Made by a program: the position numbers and the translations under genes
Shown here: one piece after another, positions 1-7,516 of the stretch
Layout: each line of letters begins with the position of its first letter
Position numbering within the stretch: position 1 is the stretch's first letter
Notes under the pieces: model-generated
The model's database searches: none
What the model was told of the DNA's origin: nothing
What the model saw: only the letters and a program-made list of their open reading frames with translations
Assembly (NCBI GenBank): GCA_946497905.1
Contig: CAMMMI010000033.1
Location: 1-17,465, forward strand
Length of the DNA: 17,465 bases
Source of the DNA: an uncultured Clostridium sp.
GTDB taxonomy: Bacteria > Bacillota > Clostridia > TANB77 > CAG-508
Reading direction: 5' to 3'

Positions 1-2
1 AG

Positions 3-410
3 GAATTTATAGATACAATAAAGCAAATGAAATCAATAGGAGTAGATGTTTCAAAGATAGCACAAAGTGATACAATAGAAGATTTAGCAAGCAAATCAGG
101 AATAGATAGAAAAACATTAGAAAAAATAGGTTTAGAACTAACTCAAAAAATAGGACAAAAGAAAAATAATATAGCACAGGCATACAGAGGAAAAGGAACG
201 TGTAAGCCACCAACAAAAGAACAAGTGGAAGAACTAAAAAAACTAGGAATTAGTTTGGAATCTAAAAGAACATCAAAAGAGATAGCTGAGGCATCAATTA
301 GTTCATTAACTGACATTGAAATGACCGATAAAGAAGATGCAGAATTAAGAAAAACAATAGAAAAAGAAAAAAAGAAAAAGGGAGGAATAAAAAGGGATGA
401 GCAATCGTGA
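3..410 (+). CDS. Conserved hypothetical protein, C-terminal part (5' end outside window)
   Basis: The reading frame is open from the left edge (first whole codon at 3), so this is the C-terminal end of a longer protein; the ATG at 27 is probably internal. The visible part (about 135 residues) is lysine/glutamate-rich and soluble. It has no membrane segment and ends in a highly charged tail just before the stop. The middle contains a segment around IGQKKNNIAQAYRGKGT followed by PPTKEQVEELKKLGISLE, which reads like a small helical linker or DNA-binding repeat, but I do not recognise the family. It overlaps the next gene by 14 nt (397-410), which suggests translational coupling in one operon. 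The AT-biased codon use (AAA, GAA, ATA, AGA) matches the rest of the window. No function is assigned. Confidence 0.6.
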   Translation, partial: EFIDTIKQMKSIGVDVSKIAQSDTIEDLASKSGIDRKTLEKIGLELTQKIGQKKNNIAQAYRGKGTCKPPTKEQVEELKKLGISLESKRTSKEIAEASISSLTDIEMTDKEDAELRKTIEKEKKKKGGIKRDEQS

Positions 411-837
411 AAATGCCTATACAGAAGTATATACAATTTTACAAGAATTAAATGAAGAAGAATACAAAAAAATTCCTCCCGAAGTTGTTGAGGCAATTAA
501 AGAAAATAGAAATAAAGAATATGAGTATGAGCTAGATGATGAATTAGAATTAAAAGAACAACCAATGCTACCAGAAACAAAAGCAATACTATTCAATATA
601 TTTAGAGACTATTTAGCAACTCCAGAGCAGAAAGCTAAAGTTATAAGAATGCAAAATGAAGCAAGGCAAAAAAATGAATTGAAAAAACAGCAAATGTATA
701 ATACTAATGTGTTTGTAAATAAATTAAATGAAAATCAAACTGTAAATAATAATGAAACAATGCAAATAGAAAAATATAAAGAAAGCATTTTTAAGAAAAT
801 ATTAAATAAAATAAAAAGTTTTTTCATAAAAAAATAA
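397..837 (+). CDS. Conserved hypothetical protein, 146 aa
   Basis: The ATG at 397 is preceded by GGGAGGAATAAAAAGG and overlaps the end of the upstream gene, so the two are probably co-translated. The protein is soluble, acidic in its first half and lysine-rich at its end. Residues about 1-60 (ENAYTEVYTILQELNEEEYKKI...) form helices that resemble a small family common in AT-rich gut Clostridia, with the typical stretch ILFNIFRDYLATPEQKAKV at about 66-84. That family has no function known to me. The C-terminal tail (about 120-146) is a basic amphipathic helix ending in KKILNKIKSFFIKK, which could bind membrane or nucleic acid; this is inference. No frameshift and no CGG codon are present. Confidence 0.7.
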   Translation: MSNRENAYTEVYTILQELNEEEYKKIPPEVVEAIKENRNKEYEYELDDELELKEQPMLPETKAILFNIFRDYLATPEQKAKVIRMQNEARQKNELKKQQMYNTNVFVNKLNENQTVNNNETMQIEKYKESIFKKILNKIKSFFIKK

Positions 838-910
838 ATTGTGTACACTTTGAGTTTATCAAAAACAAGTATTTAAGACATTTGCATTGAAATGTTAGAA
901 AAATAATTAG

Positions 911-1093
911 TCTAATTGTGTTCAAAATATTATTTCAAAAAATCAACTAAAAGCAAGCACTTTAGATATAATAATAGCATTAGGATATAGAGTACAATCA
1001 CAAGTTGCTATAAGGTTTAGAATATGGGCAACTCAAAGACTCCATGAGTATATGCAAAAAGGATTTACAATGGATGATAAAAGATTAAAATAA
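911..1093 (+). pseudogene. RhuM-family remnant
   Basis: An open frame ending in TAA at 1091-1093 encodes a run with STLDIIIALGYRVQSQVAIR then FRIWATQRLHEYMQKGF and MDDKRLK. That is the conserved core of RhuM-type proteins (I/V-I-A-x-GYRV...Q-FRIWAT...L-x-EY...KGF..DD.RL). Intact relatives are several times longer. Here a TAG at 908-910 cuts the frame upstream, there is no start or ribosome binding site, and nothing recognisable follows the TAA, so this is a fragment. The rest of 838-1386 holds no supportable gene beyond this piece, a 13-bp direct repeat and the promoter of the next gene. Confidence 0.7.
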
Positions 1094-1144
1094 CGAGTTG
1101 CAATTCAAATTAGAATAGTTCTCATGTTTTGAATCAACTAAAAG
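941..1144. repeat. 13-bp direct repeat around the RhuM remnant
   Basis: AATCAACTAAAAG occurs at 941-953 and again at 1132-1144, 191 bp apart, with weak similarity continuing into the following bases (both are near a TTCAAAA run). The first copy is inside the RhuM remnant, where it encodes NQLK, and the second lies just past its stop. It may be debris from a partial duplication or deletion of the RhuM gene. Chance cannot be excluded in DNA this AT-rich. Confidence 0.4.
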
Positions 1145-1318
1145 TGGTTCAAAAAATTAGAAAATTCTAATTGAAAATAAGAAAAAAGAATTTGATATGG
1201 AATTGGAATATACTAATATAATAAATAAACTAGAAAAAGAAAATAATTTGAGATGTAAGTTTTGATGAAGATAGTTGTAGATTATATAGTCAATTTCTCT
1301 GAGATTTTTGAAAATTAA

Positions 1319-1347
1319 TTGTATAAAAAAGGAATTTGTGATATTAT
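1319..1347 (+). promoter_or_regulatory. Probable sigma-A promoter of the AlbA-type gene
   Basis: TTGTAT at 1319-1324 and TATTAT at 1342-1347 are separated by 17 bp, close to the TTGACA/TATAAT consensus and correct spacing. This would start transcription about 30 bp upstream of the GGAGA ribosome binding site of the gene at 1387. Inferred from sequence only. Confidence 0.45.
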
Positions 1348-1386
1348 AACTTTAAAATAACAACTAGGAAAAGGAGACAAGCCTTT

Positions 1387-2829
1387 ATGGAAGAAAATAT
1401 TAAAAATATTATTTTATTAGGCGAAAATGTTAATACAGAATTAAAAGAAGCCAATAATGGATTACCCAAAAGTGTATTTGAATCTGTATGTTCATTTTTA
1501 AATACTACAGGAGGATATATCATTCTAGGAGCAAATGATAAAAAAGAGGTTATTGGAATAAAAGAGAACTTAATAGAAAAAATAAAGAAGGATTATACAA
1601 CACAATGCAATAACAAAGAAGTTATAAATCCGACTATTTTATCAGAATTACATGAAATAGAAATAGACGGAAAAATACTTTTGTACACTCATATTGAAGA
1701 ATCAACAGAAATTCATAAATGTAAAGGAAAAGTCTTTATTCGTAATTATGAGGGTGATTTTGATATATCAAATAATATTCCATTAATTGCGAGTATTCAC
1801 AATAAAAAGAGAAAAATATTTGATGAAGATACAATTTACCCATATATTTCAGTAGAAGAAGATTTAAGACATGACTTAATAGAAAAAGCAAGAAAGTTAG
1901 CTAATTCAAATGTTAAGAAAAGACATATTTGGATGGATATGACAGATTTAGAATTGCTAAAAAGTGCAGGACTATATAAATTGGATAAGGAAACAGGTAA
2001 GAAAGGCGTAACACTTGCTGGAGTTATGTTATTTGGGAAAGATGATGTAATTTCAAATATCAATCCTTATTGTAGAACTGATGCTTTATATAGAGTAGAC
2101 GATTTGGATAGATATGATGATAGAGATTTTGTAGAAACAAATTTAATAGATATGTATGATAGATTAATTGATTTTATAGCAAAATATACAATGGACAGGT
2201 TTGCATTAGATGAAAATGCAAGAAGAGTGAGTCCAAGAAATGTAATGGCACGTGAAATAGTTTTGAATACTCTTATGCATAGAGATATAACAGATGGACA
2301 TACAAGTAGAGTAATTATTTATAAAGATAAATTAATATGTGAGAACCCAAATTCATTTAGAACAAATGGATTACTTACTATAAAAAATTATACACCATTT
2401 GCAAAAAATCCAACGATTGCGAAGTTTTTTAGAGAAATAGGATATGCAGATGAATTAGGTAGTGGTTTTATAAAAATTACAAAAAATTCATATTTGTATT
2501 CAGGAAAACCACCTATATTTGAAGATAAAGAGATGTTTAAAGTAACTATTCCATTATTAAGAGATGAAAAATTTGATGAAAAAGATTTAATCAATTTAGC
2601 AAATGGCACTTTAAATGGCACTTTAAATGGCACTTTAAATGGCACTTTAAATTTGATATTAAATGAATTAAAGAATAAGAATAATATTACGCAAGAAGAA
2701 TTGTCTCAAAAAACAGGAATGTCTTTACGAACAATAAAAAGAAATATTGAGGTATTAAAAGAAAGTAAATACATTGAAAGAGTTGGATCTAGAAAGACAG
2801 GACATTGGAAAATATTAAAAAATGATTAA
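1387..2829 (+). CDS. AlbA_2/Schlafen AAA_4-type ATP-binding transcriptional regulator
   Basis: The 480-aa protein has the familiar three-part layout of 'putative DNA-binding, RecG-like' regulators. An N-terminal AlbA_2 (Schlafen AAA_4) domain at about 15-140 carries NTELKEANNGLPKSVFESV then FLNTTGGYIILGANDKKEV. A second part at about 280-385 resembles the HATPase_c_4 region, with LNTLMHRDITDGHTSRVIIY, ENPNSF and ADELGSGFIKI. A C-terminal winged helix-turn-helix at about 430-478 contains TQEELSQKTGMSLRTIKRNI. A four-fold NGTL repeat lies between the last two. The ATG at 1387 has AAAAGGAGA about 9 nt upstream. Members are usually stand-alone regulators, often beside mobile or defence genes; the target here is unknown. 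The gene is intact with no CGG codon. The annotation as a regulator is family knowledge; the regulated gene would be inference. Confidence 0.85.
   Translation: MEENIKNIILLGENVNTELKEANNGLPKSVFESVCSFLNTTGGYIILGANDKKEVIGIKENLIEKIKKDYTTQCNNKEVINPTILSELHEIEIDGKILLYTHIEESTEIHKCKGKVFIRNYEGDFDISNNIPLIASIHNKKRKIFDEDTIYPYISVEEDLRHDLIEKARKLANSNVKKRHIWMDMTDLELLKSAGLYKLDKETGKKGVTLAGVMLFGKDDVISNINPYCRTDALYRVDDLDRYDDRDFVETNLIDMYDRLIDFIAKYTMDRFALDENARRVSPRNVMAREIVLNTLMHRDITDGHTSRVIIYKDKLICENPNSFRTNGLLTIKNYTPFAKNPTIAKFFREIGYADELGSGFIKITKNSYLYSGKPPIFEDKEMFKVTIPLLRDEKFDEKDLINLANGTLNGTLNGTLNGTLNLILNELKNKNNITQEELSQKTGMSLRTIKRNIEVLKESKYIERVGSRKTGHWKILKND
2601..2652 (+). repeat. Four in-frame copies of a 12-bp tandem repeat (NGTL linker)
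   Basis: AAATGGCACTTT is repeated exactly four times at 2601-2648, followed by a partial AAAT. Each unit is four codons, so gain or loss of copies keeps the frame and only changes the length of the N-G-T-L linker between the ATPase-like and winged-helix domains. Perfect identity between copies implies recent slippage expansion and likely length variation between strains. Confidence 0.9.
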
Positions 2830-2845
2830 CATACCAAAGTGGTAA

Positions 2846-2905
2846 CTCTGTATTTTTTCTGTATTATTTTACAAAATACAGAGGACTAGAAAACTTGTTT
2901 TTCTA
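2846..2905. terminator. Paired inverted repeats downstream of the AlbA-type gene
   Basis: CTCTGTATTTT (2846-2856) and AAAATACAGAG (2873-2883) form an 11-bp perfect inverted repeat with a 16-nt loop. Directly after, TAGAAAA (2887-2893) and TTTTCTA (2899-2905) form a second 7-bp stem. No strong U-tract follows, so intrinsic termination is possible but weak; a structured 3' end or the scar of an older insertion is equally possible. The remainder of 2906-3050 shows nothing clear. Confidence 0.4.
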
Positions 2906-3061
2906 TGTGTCTAGGAGATACATTCTGTATTTCTTTCCTGCCTTTTAGTTAAATTAAAAATTATTAATAAAATTTTAATTTTTAAACGAGGAATAAAAAG
3001 AAATTTAAAATAATTAAGAGATAAAAAATTTTTTTAGAAGTTTGTTAGTTGGAGGTTTAAT

Positions 3062-4045
3062 GTGAATATAAAAGAAGAAATAAGCAATTTTAAATCAATG
3101 GTAAATAGTTATAAATTAACAAGTTTAATAATAACAGCAAATAATATAGGAATTTTTGATAATCTAAATGAAAATGCTAAAAGTTTAGAACAAATAGCCA
3201 AAGACATAGAAGTCTCAACTCAAAGAATAGAGCCTATTTTAAATGGTTTGGTATTTAATACAATTATAGATAAAAATGAAAAAGGGTATTATTTAACTAA
3301 ATATAAAGATGTATTATTAAAAACTTCTAAATTTAATCAAACAGGATATATAGATTTTTCACAAACAATAATGGAGAAGTATAACAATTTAGAAAATGCA
3401 ATAAAGAATAATGATTTTTCTTTTAATAATTTTAAGGAACTAACAGAACAACAAGCAGAAAGTTTTATGAAAGGTATGCAAGCAAATGCTGTGCCACAGG
3501 CAGAATATATTGCCAATAAATACAATTTTGAAAGTCATAATATATTAGATATTGGAGCAGGAGCAGGTACCTATTTAATAACTGTAGCCAAAAAGTATCC
3601 ATCTGTTAAAGGGAAAATGATAGATTTACCACAAGTTTCAAAAATTCAAAATAGAAACATACATAAAGAAGAGTTGAAAGATAGATTGGTATCTGTTTCT
3701 TGTGATTATAATATTGATTTTCCAAAAGAAAAATATGATGATGTATTTTTATTTGCAGTGGTACATCAAGAACCAGAAGAAAGTGTGATAAAATTATTAA
3801 ATAATATTTATAATGTATTAAAGCCAAATGGTAGATTATTTTTAACAAGCTTTTTCTTGAATGAGGATAAAATAAGTCCTGAATTTTCAGTTCAATTTGC
3901 AATAGAGATGCTTGCGAATTCTAAAAATGGAAAAGTATATACTCATAATGAAATAAAAAAATTATTAGAAGGTGGCAATTTCTTAAATATTGAAAGGGTA
4001 GATGATATTCCAAGTCCTGCAACTTTATATATAGCAAATAAATAA
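3062..4045 (+). CDS. SAM-dependent O-methyltransferase (family 2, small-molecule type)
   Basis: The 327-aa protein has the layout of class I small-molecule methyltransferases of the O-methyltransferase-2/hydroxyneurosporene type. A helical, winged-helix-like dimerisation region lies at about 1-110 (LEQIAKDIEVSTQRIEPILNGL). A Rossmann fold follows: SAM motif I as ILDIGAGAGTYLI at about 161-173, an acidic residue in KGMIDLPQV ending strand 2, and LLNNIYNVLKPNGRLFLTSF at the end of the core. The position of the usual catalytic His (often LHDW) reads VVHQEPEE, with His near residue 235, so a base may be kept although the Asp-Trp is not. GTG at 3062 is chosen because GGAGG sits 6 nt upstream. With the acyltransferase-like gene downstream it looks like a two-gene metabolic cargo. 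The substrate is unknown. No CGG codon. Confidence 0.85.
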   Translation: MNIKEEISNFKSMVNSYKLTSLIITANNIGIFDNLNENAKSLEQIAKDIEVSTQRIEPILNGLVFNTIIDKNEKGYYLTKYKDVLLKTSKFNQTGYIDFSQTIMEKYNNLENAIKNNDFSFNNFKELTEQQAESFMKGMQANAVPQAEYIANKYNFESHNILDIGAGAGTYLITVAKKYPSVKGKMIDLPQVSKIQNRNIHKEELKDRLVSVSCDYNIDFPKEKYDDVFLFAVVHQEPEESVIKLLNNIYNVLKPNGRLFLTSFFLNEDKISPEFSVQFAIEMLANSKNGKVYTHNEIKKLLEGGNFLNIERVDDIPSPATLYIANK

Positions 4046-4067
4046 TTATATTAGAGGATATATTGGA

Positions 4068-4139
4068 GAAAGTATAAAATTAGAATAAAGTATGCAAGAA
4101 GAAATGGTAAAAAAATTTCTTGTGAGGAAAGTATAAAAT
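4068..4139. repeat. 13-bp direct repeat flanking a small hairpin between the cargo genes
   Basis: GAAAGTATAAAAT occurs at 4068-4080 and 4127-4139. Between the copies is CAAGAAGAAAT...ATTTCTTG, an imperfect inverted repeat. The copies are 59 bp apart in a 165-bp intergenic stretch before the acyltransferase-like gene. This could be a regulatory site or a degraded small repeat element; no strong promoter is visible. Confidence 0.4.
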
Positions 4140-4210
4140 AGTAAGTTGTAGATAAAATGAAATATGATTATAGTCACTATTAAAATTTTTAAATTATGGA
4201 GAGAGATTTA

Positions 4211-5248
4211 ATGAAAACAAAGATTTTATATTTAAATAAAGAGGCCTATAATAATGGAAGAACTTCAGGGGAATATTTTAAAGAAATAATAAAAGAAAAT
4301 ATACAATATTATGAAGAAAAATTAAATGACGAAGAATATAGAAATCAGGTTATCAAATTAATCAATAAATTGAGAAAAGAATATCCAAAATATTATGATG
4401 AAATAAGAGGAAAAGCAGATGGTGCAGATGTTAATTTTATACAATATTTTGCTATGATGTGTCCAGAATTATCGAAAATTCAATCACATTGTACAACAAT
4501 AATGTGCAAAAAATCAAATGGAAATTTTATAATCAGTCATAATGAAGATGATGATTATCAAGAAGGAAATTTTGCTATAAGTAAAATAAATGTTTCTAAT
4601 GATTGGTTTATAACAAATGATATATGGAATATGCCATTTGGAAATGGATTTTCTTGGAATAGTTCAGGAATAATAAAAACGATTAATTATACATATGAAC
4701 CTAACGTAAATTGTGAAAATTTACCAAGATACTTTTCTCAAAGACATATAAGTGAAGCTAAATCAATAGAAGATTTAATAAAAAGAGCCAGAGAACTAAG
4801 ACCAGCTTCTGGATATCATGTAAATGCTATTGATGTCAAAAAGAATATTGCTGTATCAATAGAGGTATACCCAGATGATATTGATATTCAATATATTAAG
4901 GATTATTATATTCATTCAAATCACTACATACATGGAAAGTACAAAAATAATATACAGACAGACAAAGGAAGCAATAGTGTATTTAGATTGAAGAAAGCTA
5001 ATCAGTTGTTTACACAATTGGATAATATAAATTTATCAAATATTAAAAATATTCTTAATTATAGAAGTAAGGAAGATAAATTTGAAAATTCTATTTTTCA
5101 AACACAAGGAGATCCATATATTACTGGAATGAATTTTTCATTTGATCCAGATTTAAACAAAGAAATAAAAATATACATATATCTTAATAAAGAGATTTTA
5201 ATTCTTGACTATGAATTAAAAAATATTCAAATAATAGAAAATAATTAA
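4211..5248 (+). CDS. Peptidase C45-type (Ntn-hydrolase) acyltransferase/hydrolase
   Basis: The 345-aa protein resembles the C45 family (isopenicillin N acyltransferase/carcinine-hydrolase type), Ntn hydrolases that self-cleave before a nucleophilic Cys. The candidate nucleophile is Cys94 in SHCTTIMCKK; the family form is Cys followed by Ser/Thr, then a conserved Asn-x-Asp region, here SHNEDDDY at about 109-116. An N-terminal helical part (RTSGEYFKEIIKEN, KYYDEIRGKADGADVNF) matches the part preceding the cleavage point in relatives, and ASGYHVNAIDVKK matches the later core. ATG 4211 is preferred to the in-frame ATG 4196 because GGAGAGAG (4199-4206) is well spaced for 4211. No signal peptide, so cytoplasmic. 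Its place after a methyltransferase suggests joint modification of a small molecule; the substrate is not deducible. No CGG codon. Confidence 0.8.
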   Translation: MKTKILYLNKEAYNNGRTSGEYFKEIIKENIQYYEEKLNDEEYRNQVIKLINKLRKEYPKYYDEIRGKADGADVNFIQYFAMMCPELSKIQSHCTTIMCKKSNGNFIISHNEDDDYQEGNFAISKINVSNDWFITNDIWNMPFGNGFSWNSSGIIKTINYTYEPNVNCENLPRYFSQRHISEAKSIEDLIKRARELRPASGYHVNAIDVKKNIAVSIEVYPDDIDIQYIKDYYIHSNHYIHGKYKNNIQTDKGSNSVFRLKKANQLFTQLDNINLSNIKNILNYRSKEDKFENSIFQTQGDPYITGMNFSFDPDLNKEIKIYIYLNKEILILDYELKNIQIIENN

Positions 5249-5322
5249 GAATTAATTATATTTTTAAGTAATATACTATTCGTTAAATTACAAGTTGTTA
5301 GTATAAATAAAAAGTATAGATT

Positions 5323-5349
5323 AGAGATGTCAAAAAGATATCTCTTTTT
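5323..5349 (+). terminator. Intrinsic terminator after the acyltransferase-like gene
   Basis: AGAGAT (5323-5328) pairs with ATCTCT (5340-5345) and is followed by a T run to 5349. It lies 75 nt past the stop of the gene ending at 5248. The region from 5350 to 5455 shows no gene. Confidence 0.65.
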
Positions 5350-5471
5350 GTGATACAAAAATAAAATTTTTAAATTTTGTCCGATTTATATATTTTTTAA
5401 CACACCTTAATAGTAGAGGAATAATTTTAAAGAATGCACATAGAATTAAACAAAACTAAAAAGGAGTAAAA

Positions 5472-5593
5472 GTTGAAAAATAATTACAATTTTGATGTCG
5501 TCAAACTTCATTTGAAATTTAATCAACGTATATTAAGTACGCCTCATAAATTTCAAAGTTGTTTTCCTAGTCAAAATTTAATTCTTTTCCAAC
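5472..5593. other. 122-nt nested imperfect inverted repeat, possible structured RNA or recombinase site
   Basis: Three nested arm pairs share one centre near 5532-5534. The outer arm begins GTTGAAAAATAATTACAATT (5472-5491) and mirrors the arm ending at CAAC (5593), whose reverse complement begins GTTGGAAAAGAATTAAATTT. The middle pair is AACTTCATTTGAAATTT (5504-5520) against AAATTTCAAAGTT (5548-5560). The apex is CGTA (5527-5530) with TACG (5538-5541). It could be a structured leader RNA or a cruciform binding site. A weak 43-codon ORF (TTG 5473, TGA 5602) with AAGGAG upstream runs through it and could be a leader peptide. I do not recognise a named RNA family. Confidence 0.6.
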
Positions 5594-5626
5594 TAGATTT
5601 ATGATTTAGGAAGGAAAATAGTAAAA

Positions 5627-5746
5627 ATGCAAAATGGACAAAATGTGAATATTAAAATTGAATATGGAAAAGAAAACTTAAAAGAAATACTAATAGAATT
5701 ACTAAAAGAACAATACATAAATTATATAACTATGAACGAAAAATAA
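5627..5746 (+). CDS. Small 39-aa protein upstream of the recombinase
   Basis: ATG 5627 follows GGAAGGAAAATAGTAAAA and encodes 39 residues (MQNGQNVNIKIEYGKENLKE, then ILIELLKEQYINYITMNEK), a short beta-like start followed by an amphipathic helix. Very short ORFs of the 'NIKI.....LKEIL..LL' kind often sit just before large serine recombinases in Clostridial elements, so I take it as real though unnamed. It lies between two structured elements and about 135 nt before the recombinase. A role in excision control is inference. Confidence 0.55.
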   Translation: MQNGQNVNIKIEYGKENLKEILIELLKEQYINYITMNEK

Positions 5747-5748
5747 AA

Positions 5749-5810
5749 GCTTATTTAAGGCTGACAATTATAAAAGAACACGTTATAATCCAATTATGCT
5801 TTAAATAGGC
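5749..5810 (+). other. Two-tier RNA hairpin in the recombinase leader
   Basis: GCTTATTTAAGGC (5749-5761) and GCTTTAAATAGGC (5798-5810) pair over 13 positions as RNA, with two G-U wobbles. Inside, ATTATAA (5767-5773) pairs perfectly with TTATAAT (5783-5789). The wobbles make the stem better as RNA of the + strand than as DNA. It ends about 55 nt upstream of the recombinase ribosome binding site and could be an attenuator, a processed RNA or a protein-binding leader. No T tract follows, so it is not a standard terminator. Confidence 0.55.
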
Positions 5811-5881
5811 TATTTACTCTCGAAAAGTTTAAATGAATTACTAACAATTCTTATTTGAACAAAAAAGAGAGGTGAATAAAA

Positions 5882-7490
5882 TTGAACAGAGTAAATAGTT
5901 ATAGAAACATAAGAGTTGCAAAATACATACGTCTATCTCGAGAAGATGGAGATGACAGAGAAAGTGAAAGTGTAGAAAATCAAAGAGACATTATAGATAA
6001 TTACATATTAGAACATGAAGAATTGGTAGATAGCGGAGAATATGTAGATGACGGTTATACAGGTACGAATTTTAATAGACCAGGATTTCAAAAAATGTTA
6101 AAAGACATAGAAGAAGAAAAAATAGATTGTATCATAACAAAAGATTTATCAAGATTTGGAAGAGACCATATAGACACTGGCTATTATTTAGAAAGATTTT
6201 TACCAGCAAACAATATAAGGTACATAGCAATTGGAGACAATGTAGATACAATAAAGCCAGATGGATTGCAATTTTTAACATTTAAACTAAGTTTTAACGA
6301 TTATTATGCACAAGATATATCAAATAAAATAAAAAGTGTAAAGCAAAGAAAAATAGAAAAAGGAGAATATCAAGCAGGAATTCCACCTTATGGTTACAAG
6401 AAGGATACAGAGATAAAAAATCATTTAGTTCCAGATGAATATAGTTCACAAATTGTAAAAGAAATATTTGATATGTATGTAAATAAAGGAATGTCAACAA
6501 TAAAAATAGCAGATGAATTGAATAGAAGAGAAATAGAACCACCAGCAGTATATCTAAAAATCCCAACATATATGAAAAAGAAAAGCGCAAATCCAAATGG
6601 GAAGTATATGTGGCTCAGGGCACAAATTGGTAAAATTTTAAGAAATGAAGTATATCTTCGGAAGTGTAGTAGGTAGAAAATTCCAAAAAGTAAGCCATAA
6701 AATAGCCAAAGTAAGATGTACCAAAAAAGAAGAACATATAGTTTTAGAAAATATGCATGAAGCAATTATTGATATAAAAATATGGAATAAAGCACAAAAA
6801 AAGCTAAATGCATATTCAAAGACAAGAGATAGAAAATATGACCATGAACTTAAAGGTTTAGTATATTGCATGGAATGTGGCAATAAGGCAACTCTAAGAT
6901 GTAGAGAGGAAAAACGAAAAAATGGAACAGTTTGGAAAGCTACATATTTTATTTGTTCAAAAAGAAATAATTATAGTGGATTATGTGATAATAAACAGAT
7001 TTCGGCAAAAGTTATAGAAGAAACGGTAAATACAAATTTAAGAGAAGAAATACAGAAAATAAAGTTTTCAGAAAAAGAAATAAAGTACATATATGAACAA
7101 GCAGAAAAAGAATCTAAAAGTGAAAGCAATTTATTACAAACAAAATTACAAGAATTAAAAAGTCGACTAGAAAAAATAGAAAATACGATTGAAGAAATAT
7201 ATCAAGATAAAATAAATAAAATAATACAAATCGAAGACTTTAAAGCTATTTATGAAAAAAAACAGAAAGAACGAAATAAAATTTTAAAAGAAATAAAAAA
7301 CATAGAAAAGCAAATAGAAGAGACGAATCAAAAATCTCCAAAAATAAGTTTTAAAGAAATAAAACAAATTGCAAATGCGTTCTTAAATATGGAAAAGCCA
7401 AATAAAATGATATTAGAAAAGTTAATTGAAAAAATTGAATTTGATAAAGAAAAAAACATAAAAATAAAATTTACTTTTAAAAATAAATAA
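5882..7490 (+). CDS. Large serine recombinase (TndX/TnpX type), one apparent +1 frameshift at CGG
   Basis: Read with one skipped C at 6659, this is a 535-aa recombinase, close to the length of Tn5397 TndX. TTG 5882 is the start, with GAGAGGTG upstream. The resolvase domain has catalytic Ser19 in YIRLSREDG, then YTGTNFNRPGFQ at 59-70 and KDLSRFGRD at 87-95. A recombinase domain follows with GIPPYGYKK. A zinc-ribbon has Cys at about 329, 332, 358 and 368 (YCMECGN...FICS...LC). A long coiled coil spans about 395-490. These proteins excise and integrate elements by two-base-staggered cleavage. At 6659-6662 CTT-CGGA-AGT interrupts the frame; taken literally translation stops after 264 aa, losing the zinc-ribbon and coiled coil. 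Skipping C gives VYLGSVVGRKF with Gly260. There are no other lesions, so I read it as recoded or mis-sequenced rather than dead. Confidence 0.9.
6659..6662 (+). other. CGGA recoding site 1 (recombinase Gly260)
   Basis: CTT is followed by in-frame CGG, and dropping the C gives GGA (Gly) and restores the frame into GSVVGRKFQ. No Shine-Dalgarno-like stimulator lies just upstream. Confidence 0.85.
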
Positions 7491-7492
7491 AA

Positions 7493-7516
7493 GAAATCCC
7501 ATTATTCTGGGATTTC
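7493..7516. terminator. Bidirectional terminator between convergent genes
   Basis: GAAATCCCA (7493-7501), a 6-nt loop and TGGGATTTC (7508-7516) form a perfect 9-bp stem. It sits between the recombinase stop (7488-7490) and overlaps the last codons of the minus-strand gene, so it probably serves both. It is flanked by A-rich DNA on the left, giving a U tract for the minus-strand transcript. Confidence 0.75.

Noticed and set aside
4196..4210. ATG 4196 as start of the C45-type gene
   Set aside because: No ribosome binding site upstream, whereas GGAGAGAG fits the ATG at 4211.
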